Assembly: GCF_036327755.1 (NCBI RefSeq) | Contig: NZ_CP109596.1 | Span: forward strand, 7,316,001 to 7,380,000 | From: Nocardia sp. NBC_01503 | Lineage (GTDB): Bacteria > Actinomycetota > Actinomycetes > Mycobacteriales > Mycobacteriaceae | Direction of reading: 5' to 3' | Length of the DNA stretch: 64,000 bases | Shown: positions 32,923-42,792 of the stretch, in pieces | How positions within the stretch are numbered: position 1 is the first letter of the stretch | How the letters are laid out: every line of letters begins with the position of its first letter | Position numbers and translations under genes: made by a program | The notes under the pieces: model-generated | Database searches by the model: none | Told to the model about the DNA's origin: nothing | The model's input: the letters and a program-made list of their open reading frames with translations, nothing else

Positions 32923-34617
32923 ATGCCCGACTTCGACTACGACGTCGTTGTGATCGGCTCCGGGTTCGGGGGGAGCGTCAGCGCGCTGCGCCTGACCGAA
33001 AAGGGCTACCGGGTGGCCGTGCTGGAATCCGGCCGCCGCTGGGAAGCACAGGATATTCCCAAGACCAACTGGAATGTGCGCAAGGCGATCTGGGCCCCGC
33101 GCCTGGGTTTGACCGGCACACAGCGCATCAGCGTGCTCGGCAAGTGCGCGGTGTTCTCCGCCTCCGGGGTCGGCGGCGGATCGCTGATCTACGGGAACAC
33201 GCTGTACGAACCGCTGCCGGACTTCTATACCGATAAGCAGTGGGCGCACATCACCGACTGGAAGACCGAGCTCGCGCCGTACTACGACCAGGCACAGCGC
33301 ATGCTGGGTGTCGCGCCGAATCCGCGCATGACCCCCGCCGACGAGGTGATTCGCTCGGTCGCCGAGGACCTCGGGGTCGCGGACACCTTCCACGCCACCA
33401 ATGTGGGTGTGTTCTTCAATGAGGCCGATCCGGGGACCGAGGTCGAGGACCCCTACTTCGGTGGCGCGGGACCGCGGCGCAGCGGCTGTATCCATTGCGC
33501 GCGCTGCTTCACCGGCTGCCCGCACAATGCCAAGAACACCACCCCGAAGAACTACCTCTACCTGGCCGAACAGGCGGGTGCGACGGTCTTCGCGCTGACC
33601 ACGGTGACCAAGGTGCGGCCCATGACCGGCGGCGGCTACGCCCTCGAGACGGTGCGTTCGGATCGCTGGGTTCGTAAGGACCGCAAGACCTTCACCGCCG
33701 AGCAGGTGGTCTTCGCCGCGGCGGCGCTGGGCACGCAGAAGCTGCTGCACAAGATGCGCGATGAGCAGGTGCTGCCGGAGCTGTCACCGCGGCTGGGTGA
33801 GCTGACCCGCTCCAATTCCGAGGCGATCCTGAATGTGGTGAGCCACGGCCGCGACGATTTCGCGCAGGGCGTAGCGATCACCTCCTCGATTCATCCCGAG
33901 CCGAACACCCATATCGAGGTGTGCCACTACGGGCACGGGCAGAACGGCCTGTTCCCCATGTCGGTGCCGATCGTGGACGGCGGGGCGTTCCGGTTCCTGC
34001 GGTTCCTGCTGGCGATCCTGCTGCATCCGATCGTTTTCGCGCGCAGTCTCAATGCCCGCAATGCCTCGGACAAATCGGTGATCCTGCTGGTCATGCAGTC
34101 CCTGGACAATTCGCTGACCTCGTATCGGCGCTGGGGTCAGCTCAAGACCAAACAGGGCACGGGTAAACCGAATCCGACCTGGATTCCGCTGGCGCACGAG
34201 GTGGGCCGCCGCTTCGGGAAGAAGGTCGACGGGGATGTGCACAGCCTGATCATGGATGTGTTCAATATCCCGGCGACCGCGCACTACATCGGCGGCTGCG
34301 TGATCGGCGAGGGGCCCGAGGCCGGCGTGGTCGACCCGTATCAGCGGGTCTTCGGGTATCCCGGCCTGCATATCGCGGATGGTTCGGCGGTGACGGCGAA
34401 TCTGGGTGTGAATCCGTCGCTGACCATCACCGCGCAGGCCGAGCGGGCAATGGCGTTCTGGCCCAACCGGAATGAGGCCGATCCACGACCGGAGCTGGGT
34501 GCGCCGTATCGGCGGATCAATCCGGTGCGGCCCGCGCGGCCCACGGTGCCGGAGTCGGCCTCGGGTGCGCTGCGGCTGCCGATCTTCCCGGTCGATCCGG
34601 CGGTGCCCGTCAACTGA
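32923..34617 (+). CDS. choD: GMC-type cholesterol oxidase (ChoD-like)
   Basis: 564 residues from ATG 32923 (AGAGGA upstream). The FAD fold opens with YDVVVIGSGFGGSVSALRL; a Cys-rich segment CIHCARCFTGCPHNAKN is characteristic of ChoD. The C-terminal GMC part has HYIGGCVIGEGPEAGVVDPY and SAVTANLGVNPSLTITAQAE. It should oxidise 3-beta-hydroxysteroids to 3-keto-4-enes, or a related secondary alcohol, using FAD and oxygen. There is no secretion signal. It is separated from other sterol genes, although a CYP125-like gene lies 12 kb away. The DUF2252 gene follows after 17 bp. Confidence 0.9.
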   Translation: MPDFDYDVVVIGSGFGGSVSALRLTEKGYRVAVLESGRRWEAQDIPKTNWNVRKAIWAPRLGLTGTQRISVLGKCAVFSASGVGGGSLIYGNTLYEPLPDFYTDKQWAHITDWKTELAPYYDQAQRMLGVAPNPRMTPADEVIRSVAEDLGVADTFHATNVGVFFNEADPGTEVEDPYFGGAGPRRSGCIHCARCFTGCPHNAKNTTPKNYLYLAEQAGATVFALTTVTKVRPMTGGGYALETVRSDRWVRKDRKTFTAEQVVFAAAALGTQKLLHKMRDEQVLPELSPRLGELTRSNSEAILNVVSHGRDDFAQGVAITSSIHPEPNTHIEVCHYGHGQNGLFPMSVPIVDGGAFRFLRFLLAILLHPIVFARSLNARNASDKSVILLVMQSLDNSLTSYRRWGQLKTKQGTGKPNPTWIPLAHEVGRRFGKKVDGDVHSLIMDVFNIPATAHYIGGCVIGEGPEAGVVDPYQRVFGYPGLHIADGSAVTANLGVNPSLTITAQAERAMAFWPNRNEADPRPELGAPYRRINPVRPARPTVPESASGALRLPIFPVDPAVPVN

Positions 34618-34634
34618 CGGTAAGTTCGATCGCT

Positions 34635-36023
34635 GTGTGCTCCAACGTGATCGACTTCCGTACCCCCGTGTCGGCGCAGGAGGTGTGGGATCGCGGTCGA
34701 GCGCTGCGGGACCGCACCCCGGTCGAATCGCGGGATCGGGCCGCGGTTTCCGCGTCCCGCCCGGGAGTGCTCGACTTCATCGACGCCAGTAATGCCGGAC
34801 GTTTGCCACACCTGATTCCACTGCGGATCGGGCGCATGGCGGCGTCGCCGTATTCGTTTTTCCGGGGGTCCGCCGGGCTCATGGCGGCTGATCTTGCGGG
34901 CGGTCCGAGCAGTGGGTTGGCGGCACAGTTGTGCGGTGACGCGCACGCGGCGAATTTCGGTCTCTACGGGACCCCGCGCGGCGAGATCGTGATGGATATC
35001 AATGATTTCGACGAGACCGCGCCGGGGCCGTGGGAGTGGGATCTGGAGCGGCTGGCAGCGAGTCTGGTACTGGCCGGGCGCGAGGGCGGGGCGTCCGAGG
35101 ACGAATGCCTGGACGCGGCGCGTGATGCGGCCCGGTCGTATCGGCTCGCGGTGGCCGCGCTGGCGGGGCAGCCGTTCCTGACCTCGTGGACGGCGCTGCC
35201 GGACGAGTCGGTGATCAATCGGGTCAATGCCGAGGCGCTGCTCGAGCATTTCCGCAAGGCGGCCAAGAAGGCGCGCAAGAACACCAGCGCCAAGGTGGTG
35301 CGCAAGTGGACCGAACATCTCGAGGATCATGAAACCGGGTATGGGACACGCAAGTTCGTATCCGATCCGCCCCTGCTGACCCCCGTTCCGGCCGGTGTGG
35401 CCGAGGCGGTGATCGATGGTTTGACCGGGTACGTGAGCACGCTGCGCGAATCGCGGCGCAATCTCATCACGCGGTTCACGGTGTCCGATATCGCCTTCCG
35501 CATCGTCGGCACCGGAAGCGTCGGCCTGCACAGCTATCTGGCACTGCTGCACGGCAATGACGACGAGGTGCTGGTGTTGCAGATCAAACAGGCGTCACCC
35601 TCCTCGCTGACGCCCTACCTGCCGCCCGCGCCGACCAGGCATGAGGGTGAGCGAATTGTGCAGGGCGCCAGGCACGTTCAGGCCGAGACCGATATCCTGC
35701 TGGGCTGGACGACGCTGACCCTGAACGGTGAACAGCTGCCGTTCATCGTGCGGCAGTTCCGCAATCTCAAGGGCGGCATCGATCCCGCCGCCCTGGACGC
35801 GGGCCTGCTCGACGATTACGGACGGCTGGCGGGCGCGCTGCTGGCGCGGGCGCACGCGCGATCGGTGGATCCTCGACTGGTGGCGGGCTACCTCGACGGC
35901 GCGGAGGGTTTCGACGAGGCGGTGGCGCGCTTCGCGGTGCGCTACGCCGACCGGACCGAGGTCGATCACGCGCAATTGGTGACCGCGGTCAAGGAAGGCC
36001 GACTGCCCGCCGAAACAGAGTGA
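34635..36023 (+). CDS. DUF2252 family protein (kinase-like fold)
   Basis: 462 residues from GTG 34635. The family's core is visible: FFRGSAGLMAADLA, LCGDAHAANFGLYGTPRGE and MDINDFDETAPGPWEWDLERLA, which mimics the HxxxxN / D-x-D metal and ATP sites of aminoglycoside-kinase-like folds. DUF2252 proteins are common in actinobacteria and have no settled function. The gene sits 17 bp after choD and is likely cotranscribed with it. Confidence 0.9.
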   Translation: MCSNVIDFRTPVSAQEVWDRGRALRDRTPVESRDRAAVSASRPGVLDFIDASNAGRLPHLIPLRIGRMAASPYSFFRGSAGLMAADLAGGPSSGLAAQLCGDAHAANFGLYGTPRGEIVMDINDFDETAPGPWEWDLERLAASLVLAGREGGASEDECLDAARDAARSYRLAVAALAGQPFLTSWTALPDESVINRVNAEALLEHFRKAAKKARKNTSAKVVRKWTEHLEDHETGYGTRKFVSDPPLLTPVPAGVAEAVIDGLTGYVSTLRESRRNLITRFTVSDIAFRIVGTGSVGLHSYLALLHGNDDEVLVLQIKQASPSSLTPYLPPAPTRHEGERIVQGARHVQAETDILLGWTTLTLNGEQLPFIVRQFRNLKGGIDPAALDAGLLDDYGRLAGALLARAHARSVDPRLVAGYLDGAEGFDEAVARFAVRYADRTEVDHAQLVTAVKEGRLPAETE

Positions 36024-36150
36024 AGCCACGTACACGGAAACAGCGTGACGCCACCGACACACGACGCGGTGTAAATCTGGGCGGTGGGTCTGAACCGTCC
36101 GTACCATTTCCTTCAGCAGTACCGATTTCGACGAGAGAGGTGCAGCGCCG

Positions 36151-37047
36151 ATGCTCGTTCGAGTACAGAATCCCGCTGGCACGCATGCGGAGAAGGTTCT
36201 GATCGACTGGCTGCGCACATGGAAGGGCAGCGGCGATCCCAAGGGTGTCGCCACCGTGAATTGCAGTCTCTTCCACGGTGATCGGCTCTATCCGTTCGAC
36301 GCGGTCATCTGGACGCCCAGCAGCTGTGTGGTCATCGAGGCCGAGGCCCTGGTGGAGCGCATGGAGGGTGAGCTGGAGGTACCGCTCAACGGGCCCTGGC
36401 GGATCAGCGACAAGCTGATCAATTTCGAGGGCAATGACAAGCGCACACCGCTGGACAAATCCCGCGATCACACCTTCGCGCTACAGAATTGGCTCGCCGA
36501 GCGCGGGCTGGGTCAGCGGGTGGTGCACGGTGCGGTGCTGGTGGTGCCGCCGCCGGGCTCGAATCTACGGGTGACGCAGCTGTGGAGCGATCCCAGTTTC
36601 GAGGTGCTGGTCGGCGATGATCCGCGCCGGCTGCACGAGTACTTCACCGGCCTCTCGGCGCGCGGGCGGCCGCAGTGGTCCGCCAATGATGTGGCGTGGG
36701 CCTTCCGCGGGCTGGGGATTCTGCCGTATCTGCCCGCGCCGCAGGATCTGATGAACGAGGGCTTCCTGGGGCCGGTGGATATCACGCTGTGGCATGGCGG
36801 ACCGCAGCAGGCGCAGGCCGAGGCGTATGCGGAGGAGCAGGCGCGGTTGGAGGCCGAGGCCGCGGCGGCCGGAAGCGCCTTCCGGGTGCCGACGCCGTGG
36901 TTCGCGCCGACCAAGCTGTATCCGCGTGAGCACGGGGATATCGATCTCGGTCGCGGGTTCATGCGGGTCATGTTGACCCTGGGCATGATCGTGGCGCTGC
37001 TGTGGGTGCTCTGGATGATTATCGCGGGGGTTGTGGCGTACGGGTGA
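36151..37047 (+). CDS. NERD-like domain protein with C-terminal membrane anchor
   Basis: 298 residues from ATG 36151. Residues about 10-140 resemble the nuclease-related (NERD) fold: LFHGDRLYPFDAVIWTPSSC with VVIEAEAL. The canonical E-x-K is replaced by E-A-E, so nuclease activity is doubtful. A Glu/Ala-rich helical stretch (about 210-235) precedes a single membrane segment at about 272-293. The last 29 bp overlap the convergent PAP2 gene. Function unknown; the domain call is moderate. Confidence 0.65.
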   Translation: MLVRVQNPAGTHAEKVLIDWLRTWKGSGDPKGVATVNCSLFHGDRLYPFDAVIWTPSSCVVIEAEALVERMEGELEVPLNGPWRISDKLINFEGNDKRTPLDKSRDHTFALQNWLAERGLGQRVVHGAVLVVPPPGSNLRVTQLWSDPSFEVLVGDDPRRLHEYFTGLSARGRPQWSANDVAWAFRGLGILPYLPAPQDLMNEGFLGPVDITLWHGGPQQAQAEAYAEEQARLEAEAAAAGSAFRVPTPWFAPTKLYPREHGDIDLGRGFMRVMLTLGMIVALLWVLWMIIAGVVAYG

Positions 37048-37660
37048 GCTCGAGGTGGCGCCACGGTAGGTACAGCGCGGTCACCATGGCGATGGCGGCC
37101 GCGGTACCGCCGATGACATCGGTGGGATGGTGATAGCCCAGGCCCACCATGCCGACCAGTACGGCGGGCAGTGTCACGGCCATGCCGACCACGATGATGG
37201 TTCGCGCTCGGGCCGATTCGCTCACCAGCGCCAGTGCGGTGACGACGGCGACCAGCTGCACGGTGTGCCCGCTCGGGTAGGCGAGGTAGTGGTGCAACTG
37301 CCGATCCCAGAATGGCTTGAGCGCGAACGTATTCACCAGGATCGCGACTTCCGGGCCGATGATCATGAATCCGGTTGCCCACCACTGCCGCCGGTACGCG
37401 AACCACACCGCCGATCCCAGCTGCAGTGGGATGGCGATGTAGTTGTTGCTCGGCGCGACCAGCACCCGGTACAGCCACTGATGTCCGTCGAAGGACGAGT
37501 GGATGTGCCCATCGAGGGAACTGTCGAAGCCCGTCGGCCCGCCGTCCGCCGGAAAGAATTGCGGCACAACGATGGTGACGATCACGGCCGCGAGGATGAG
37601 CGCGGGTAGCGCGGCTTGCCTGGCCAGGGTGTCGGCGGGATGCGCGGTCGATCGGGTCAC
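37019..37660 (-). CDS. PAP2-family phosphatase
   Basis: 213 residues from GTG 37660. About five membrane helices. The acid-phosphatase motifs are KPFWDRQ (a partial C1), PSGHT (C2) and GLGYHHPTDVIGG (C3, with SRxxxxxHxxxD degenerate to GxxxxHxxxD). It likely dephosphorylates a lipid phosphate such as phosphatidate or undecaprenyl pyrophosphate outside the membrane. It is convergent with, and overlaps, the NERD-like gene. Confidence 0.88.
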   Translation of the reverse strand: MTRSTAHPADTLARQAALPALILAAVIVTIVVPQFFPADGGPTGFDSSLDGHIHSSFDGHQWLYRVLVAPSNNYIAIPLQLGSAVWFAYRRQWWATGFMIIGPEVAILVNTFALKPFWDRQLHHYLAYPSGHTVQLVAVVTALALVSESARARTIIVVGMAVTLPAVLVGMVGLGYHHPTDVIGGTAAAIAMVTALYLPWRHLELTRTPQPPR

Positions 37661-37751
37661 GCCGACACGATAGTCAGTCCCGCGGAGCCGCCTTCTCCAG
37701 GAGTGCACGAGACCTGGCGGGCGCCCACCGGTTGACGGTGCCCGGTTCGCT

Positions 37752-39665
37752 CTATGGTGTGTCGAGCATCGCGGCCCGGAGCATCTTCTCGGGTACGCCC
37801 AGGCCGTCGATGAGCGTCAACGCGTTGGGGCGCAGGCGATCCACCAGTTCATTCACCCCGCGGCGCACATTCTTGGCGCGCTCCACCGACATGAACCGGT
37901 GCATGATGTACCACGCCTGATTCTCCTCCAGCAGGGTGTAAACGTAGAGGTCGCAGACGGTTTCGGCGAGTTCACGCGCCTCGTCGTCCTCGATTCCGGC
38001 AATGCCCTCGATGAACGCCTCCAGCACGAGCCGGTCGATATGCGCCGTCCCCGCGGCCAGAATGTGGTCCTGGGCATTGTTGAACGCCTCGAACGGCCCG
38101 GTCTCCTTGGCGCGGGCGCGCAGTCGATGCCCGGCGGTGCGCACCAGATAGTCCTCGCGGTCGGCGAAGAGTTGCAGCTGCACCGAGCGGCGCGCGAGGT
38201 CGGCGTCGTCGACGCTCTCACCGGCGCGGTCGCGCAGGCGCTGGATGAGCTGGCGCACACCCGAGCGCTCGCGAACCTCGTCGCGGGCGATGGTGGCGGC
38301 GAAGCGAACCCAGCCCAGGGCGTCCAGATCGCGCACCTCATCGGAGTAGGCGGTGAGCAGATCCTTGGCGACCAACTGGGTCAGGACGAGATTGTCGCCC
38401 TCGAAGGTGGTGAACACATCGCTATCGGCCTTGAGCGTGACGAGCCGGTTCTCGGTGAGATACCCTGCGCCGCCACAGGCTTCGCGGCACTCCTGGATGG
38501 CGCGGGTGGCATGCCGGGTCTGCGCGACCTTGAATCCGGCGGCGCGCTTCTCCAGCGCGCGCTGGGCGCCCTCGGCCAGATCCTGTCCGGTCTGCACCAG
38601 GTGCATGCGGCGCACCAGATCGTTCTGCGCGAATTGCAGGGCGTAGGCGCGGGCGACCAGGGGCAGCAGACGGCGCTGATGACTGCGGTAGTCCATCAGA
38701 ACGGTCTCGACGCCGGTGTCGGGATCCTGGAATTGGCGGCGCTGTTCGCCGTAGCGGACCGCGATGCTCAGGGCCACGCGGGCCGCCGCCGCGGCCGCTC
38801 CGCCGACGCTGACTCGACCTCGAACGAGGGTGCCGAGCGTGGTGAAGAAGCGTCGACTGGGGTTGACGATCTCGGAACTGTAGGTACCGTCGGGTGCGAC
38901 GTCGGCGTAGCGATTCAGCAGATTCTCACGCGGAATTCGCACCTGGTCGAACAGGATTCGGCCATTGTCGACGCCGGGCAGACCGCCTTTGAGACCGTCG
39001 TCGGAGGTGGTGACGCCGGGCAGATCATTGCCCGCCTCATCGCGGATCGGCACCAGGAAGCAATGCACGCCCTGGGTCTCACCGCCGGTGACGAGCTGCG
39101 CGAAAACCGCTGCCATGCGGGCATGTTCGGCCGCACCGCCGATGTAGTCCTTGCGCGAGGAGGGAGTTGGACTATGGACGACGAATTCCTCGGTCGCGGG
39201 ATCGTAGGTCGCGGTGGTCTCGAGGTTGGCCACATCGCTGCCGTGCCCGGTCTCCGTCATGGCGAAGCAGCCCAAAAGGTCCAGGGGCAGCAGCTTTTCG
39301 ATGATGTCGCGATGCCGTTCGGTACCGAGATTGTCGACCGCGCCGCCGAAGAGTCCCCACTGCACACCGCATTTCACCCACAGCGACAAATCGGTGTAGG
39401 CGAGCATCTCGAGCGCGGTCACCGCCCCGCCCGGATCGCTGGTACCACCGGTGACCCGACCGAAGCCGAGTTCGGCCCATCCGAAGGAGGACACCAGATG
39501 CATCTGCTCCAGCACGCGCGCTCGCGCGGCCTTGTAATCCAGGGAGGGGTCGCCGTACAGGCGGTCGTCGTCGAGGTGTTCCCGAGCCTTCTCGCGCACG
39601 TGCCGCCACGGACCGTCGAGGGCTGCGCGTAGATGTTCCGCTATCTGATCGCCACCGTTAGCCAT
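37752..39665 (-). CDS. Acyl-CoA dehydrogenase / acyl-CoA oxidase family enzyme
   Basis: 637 residues from ATG 39665, the length of peroxisomal-type acyl-CoA oxidases rather than the ~390 of simple dehydrogenases. Motifs: CFAMTETGHGSDV (FAD/substrate loop), SPTPSSRKDYIGGAA, RYGEQRRQF, and the catalytic Glu region IQECREACGGAGYLTENR. It should desaturate acyl-CoA at C2-C3 with FAD; whether oxygen or an electron transfer flavoprotein is the acceptor is not evident. It has a 54-69 bp divergent gap with the ThrE-like gene. Confidence 0.92.
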   Translation of the reverse strand: MANGGDQIAEHLRAALDGPWRHVREKAREHLDDDRLYGDPSLDYKAARARVLEQMHLVSSFGWAELGFGRVTGGTSDPGGAVTALEMLAYTDLSLWVKCGVQWGLFGGAVDNLGTERHRDIIEKLLPLDLLGCFAMTETGHGSDVANLETTATYDPATEEFVVHSPTPSSRKDYIGGAAEHARMAAVFAQLVTGGETQGVHCFLVPIRDEAGNDLPGVTTSDDGLKGGLPGVDNGRILFDQVRIPRENLLNRYADVAPDGTYSSEIVNPSRRFFTTLGTLVRGRVSVGGAAAAAARVALSIAVRYGEQRRQFQDPDTGVETVLMDYRSHQRRLLPLVARAYALQFAQNDLVRRMHLVQTGQDLAEGAQRALEKRAAGFKVAQTRHATRAIQECREACGGAGYLTENRLVTLKADSDVFTTFEGDNLVLTQLVAKDLLTAYSDEVRDLDALGWVRFAATIARDEVRERSGVRQLIQRLRDRAGESVDDADLARRSVQLQLFADREDYLVRTAGHRLRARAKETGPFEAFNNAQDHILAAGTAHIDRLVLEAFIEGIAGIEDDEARELAETVCDLYVYTLLEENQAWYIMHRFMSVERAKNVRRGVNELVDRLRPNALTLIDGLGVPEKMLRAAMLDTP

Positions 39666-39733
39666 ACTCCAAAACACTACTGCTATAGACCTGGTCAACC
39701 CGGTGATCTATCGCACCCGTGTACTTTTCTCCT

Positions 39734-41212
39734 GTGAGCAATGATCTAGCTACCGAGACCGGCGGGGCCGTGGCGGGCCTGCGCGGGCGGTGGCGACACC
39801 TGCTGACCAGCGTCGTGGATCGCGCGGTCGCCGACCGCAACGCCATGGCCGACGCCGTGGTCGAGGCGCCCGCGCCACTACAGCCGATCGACCTCACCGA
39901 TGACGCGACCGTGACCCAGGTGCTCGATCTGGCCGAGCGCGTCGGGGAGGTGGTGTTGTCTTCCGGCACCGCGGTGATGGATACCACCACGCAGATCGAG
40001 TTCATCGCCTCGACGTACGGGATGTCGAATTGCGATATCGATGTCACCTACAACTCGATTCGCATCTCGGCCGATCGCGGGCCGACATTGCCACCGGCCA
40101 GCACCATGCGAATCGTGCATTACCGCTCGCTGGACTTCACCCGGCTGGCGGCGGTGGATCGGTTCACCCGGCGGATTCGCCGCGAACTGGTCTCGCCGGA
40201 GGAGGCGCTGGCCACGCTCGATGAGATCACCACCGCGCCGCATCCTTATAACCGGTGGATCGCGACCTTCGGGTGGGCGTTGATGGCGGCGGGTGTGGCG
40301 CTGCTGTTGAACGGTGGGCTGCTGATCGCCCTGGTCAGCTTCGCCACCACCTTCCTCATCGATCGCACCAACCGGCGGCTGAATCGTCGGGGACTGCCGT
40401 TCTTCTTCCAGCACATGGTGGGCGGTGCGATCGCGGCCGCACCCGCTGTGCTGGTCTCCACCTTCGCCAGCCATCTGCATATGGACCCCGCGCTGATCAT
40501 CGCCGCGGGAATCTCGGTGCTGCTGGCCGGTTTACAGCTGGTCGGCGCGGTCGAGGACGCGATCACCGGCGCGCCGATCACGGCCTCGGCGCGCATGCTC
40601 GAGGTGGTGATGATGACCGGCGGCATCATCGCGGGCATCGTGCTGACCCTGCGCGTGTCCGAACTGCTGAACTTCACCGTGCCGACGGTCGATATGTCCC
40701 CGGGCCGCGACCTCACCAATCTCCCGGTCAAGTTGGTCGCGGGTGCGATCACCTCGCTGGCCTTCGCCCTGGCCTGCTACGCCGAGCGTCGGGCGCTGGC
40801 CGCCGCGGCGTTCAGCGGTGCGGCGGCCACGGTCGCCTACCTGCTGGTCCAACACGCCGGTTTCGGCCCGGTCATCTCCTCGGGCGTCGCCGCGGTGGTC
40901 GTGGGTCTGGCCGGTGGTCTGCTGGCTCGCCGAGCTCTGACCCCGCCTTTGGTGGTCACCCTGGCCGGTATCACTCCCCTGCTCCCCGGTCTGCGCGTCT
41001 ATCGCGGCCTCTACGCACTGCTCAACAACGAACAACTGGTCGGCCTCAATCAGTTGTTCAGCGCCTTCGCGGTCGGTTGCGCGCTGGCGGCGGGTGTGAC
41101 ACTCGGCGAATGGTTCGCCCGCGACCTGCGCCGCCCCCGAATAATCACCCGCCTCAACACAATCCGGCGTCCCCGGATCAGCCGTTCCGTCGACCGCGGG
41201 TCCGGCCGATAG
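39734..41212 (+). CDS. Threonine/serine exporter family protein (ThrE-like)
   Basis: 492 residues if the GTG at 39734 is used; a GTG at 39719 is also in frame, and neither has a good ribosome site, so a leaderless transcript is possible. The cytoplasmic N-terminal domain (about 50-165) with the hydrolase-like region GTAVMDTTTQIEFIASTYGM precedes about ten membrane helices. The LAGITPLLPGLRVYRGLYAL signature marks the second ThrE module. ThrE exports threonine and serine in corynebacteria; the substrate here is inferred. Confidence 0.88.
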   Translation: MSNDLATETGGAVAGLRGRWRHLLTSVVDRAVADRNAMADAVVEAPAPLQPIDLTDDATVTQVLDLAERVGEVVLSSGTAVMDTTTQIEFIASTYGMSNCDIDVTYNSIRISADRGPTLPPASTMRIVHYRSLDFTRLAAVDRFTRRIRRELVSPEEALATLDEITTAPHPYNRWIATFGWALMAAGVALLLNGGLLIALVSFATTFLIDRTNRRLNRRGLPFFFQHMVGGAIAAAPAVLVSTFASHLHMDPALIIAAGISVLLAGLQLVGAVEDAITGAPITASARMLEVVMMTGGIIAGIVLTLRVSELLNFTVPTVDMSPGRDLTNLPVKLVAGAITSLAFALACYAERRALAAAAFSGAAATVAYLLVQHAGFGPVISSGVAAVVVGLAGGLLARRALTPPLVVTLAGITPLLPGLRVYRGLYALLNNEQLVGLNQLFSAFAVGCALAAGVTLGEWFARDLRRPRIITRLNTIRRPRISRSVDRGSGR

Positions 41213-41225
41213 GATCGGGCGGTAG

Positions 41226-41465
41226 TCCGAGCGCATCGACACCGCAGACAAGCTGGCGGAGTACGCCGTCGCCGGGATTCCCTGGTACTGGATTGCGCAT
41301 ATCGCGGACAATGCCGTGGTCGCGATCGAAACCTATGTGCTGGAACATGTTTCGAGTCAGTACCGGCGGCACCTGGAGTTTGTGCACACCGGCGGGGTCA
41401 CCGATGTGGAGTTGCCGATCGCGGTCAAGCTCGATTGGGATCGACTGGCCGAGCTCGCGCGGTGA
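41226..41465 (+). pseudogene. C-terminal remnant of a Uma2-family (DUF820) endonuclease
   Basis: 79 codons open from right after an in-frame TAG at 41223 to TGA 41463, with no start codon in a sensible place. The peptide begins SERIDTADKLAEYAVAGIPW and ends PIAVKLDWDRLAEL, matching the C-terminal half of Uma2 proteins (usually about 190 residues with a PD-(D/E)xK fold). The N-terminal half, including the first catalytic acids, is missing. Confidence 0.7.
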
Positions 41466-41494
41466 GATCGGGCGTCTCGGGTTAGGGTCGGGGG

Positions 41495-41953
41495 GTGCGG
41501 GATTCGGTGACGGTTCATATGGCGGCTTCACCCGAGGCGATCTGGGCGGTGGTCAGCGATGTCACCGATGTGGGCCGGTTCAGTCCGGAGACATTCGGGG
41601 CCGAATGGCTCGACGGGGCGACCGGTCCGGCGGTCGGGGTCAGGTTTCGCGGGCATGTGAATCGCAATGGCTGGGGGCTGAAGTACTCCACCGAATGCCG
41701 GATCATCGCATGCGAACCGGGACGCGAATTCGCCTTCACCGTGTACGCGCCCGGCAATCTCGGGCTCAATACCTGGCGCTACCAGCTGGTTCCGGCCGGA
41801 GACGGTACCGATGTGACCGAATCCTTCGAGCTGTCCCGGATTCTGCCGATGCGGTTGTACTGGCTGCTGGCGGGTTGGACGCGCGGTAAGACCAATCGCA
41901 ACGGCATGCTCGAAACCCTGAATCGCGTCAAACGATTTGTGGAGAATCAGTAG
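41495..41953 (+). CDS. SRPBCC (START-like) family protein
   Basis: 152 residues from GTG 41495. It opens with the family strand-helix VTVHMAASPEAIWAVVSDVT, then DVGRFSPET and a seven-strand helix-grip pattern, closing with the long C-terminal helix (NGMLETLNRVKRFVE). Such proteins bind hydrophobic ligands or act as polyketide cyclases; no specific ligand can be named. It is convergent with the methyltransferase gene, 12 bp apart. Confidence 0.85.
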   Translation: MRDSVTVHMAASPEAIWAVVSDVTDVGRFSPETFGAEWLDGATGPAVGVRFRGHVNRNGWGLKYSTECRIIACEPGREFAFTVYAPGNLGLNTWRYQLVPAGDGTDVTESFELSRILPMRLYWLLAGWTRGKTNRNGMLETLNRVKRFVENQ

Positions 41954-41965
41954 TGACTCGGCGTT

Positions 41966-42676
41966 CTACAGCCAGCTGTAGTACGAGGTGACGGCGGGCT
42001 GACCGGTATATCCCGGGCCCGCGGTGTCATCCGCCCCGAGGTAGGTCGCGGCGAATTCCAGTGTGCGTGGCCCGCGCGCGCTGACCCGGTGCCGACGGCC
42101 GTCGTACTCCAGGCCCGCGCCGCGCAGACGTGCCAGCACTTTTCGGGCCGCGGAGGATCCGTCGGCAGTGCGGATCGAGTGCGGATCGAACTGCGCGGCG
42201 AACGATCCGCCCGGCGCGGTCCAGCCCGCCATCGCGGACAGCAACCCCAACTTGTCTCCGATGTAGTGCAGTCCGTGCACGCAGGTGACCAGGTCCGCGA
42301 CGCAATCCGGTTGCCAGTCATGCGCACTGGCGGTGATCAGTCGCAATCGCACACTGCGAGCGGTCGTCTGGAAATAATCGATCAGATCGACTCCCACCAG
42401 GCGGACCTCGGCCTCGGGGAAATCGCGGGCGAACAACCGCTCGGCCTCCAATAGCGCACGCCCCGACCCACAACACATATCGATCCAGGAGACGGTGGTA
42501 TCCGGTTGGCGCCGAACGGTTTCGGCCAACCGCGCATACGGGTCGAAGCCCAGATCGCGGGCATAGCTATTGACCCCGGCGAGCCCTCGATTGCGATTCA
42601 TCGCGTTGTTCGCGACCACCGACGACCCCTCCAGGGCGGTGTGATCGAGGAGACGGGGAAGCTGCGGCTGCGGCAT
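41966..42676 (-). CDS. Class I SAM-dependent methyltransferase
   Basis: 236 residues. Motif I is WIDMCCGSGRALLEAE (about 63-78), followed by the acidic VRLVGVDLID, ASAHDWQPD, LVTCVHGLHYIGDKLG and the late WTAPGGSFAAQF. The substrate is unknown; the N-terminus (LPRLLDHTALEGSSVVAN) does not match a named subfamily I know. It is divergent from the MMPL gene, 116 bp apart. Confidence 0.85.
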   Translation of the reverse strand: MPQPQLPRLLDHTALEGSSVVANNAMNRNRGLAGVNSYARDLGFDPYARLAETVRRQPDTTVSWIDMCCGSGRALLEAERLFARDFPEAEVRLVGVDLIDYFQTTARSVRLRLITASAHDWQPDCVADLVTCVHGLHYIGDKLGLLSAMAGWTAPGGSFAAQFDPHSIRTADGSSAARKVLARLRGAGLEYDGRRHRVSARGPRTLEFAATYLGADDTAGPGYTGQPAVTSYYSWL

Positions 42677-42792
42677 GTCCCCAGCCTATTCGAAGGGGCC
42701 TGAGCAGGGCGAGTGTATGGAAAAGAGTTGGGGCACAGGTGAACAGCGGGTGGCGGGGGTGAAGGCGGCGATCTTGCTTGCTACCGTGATGT

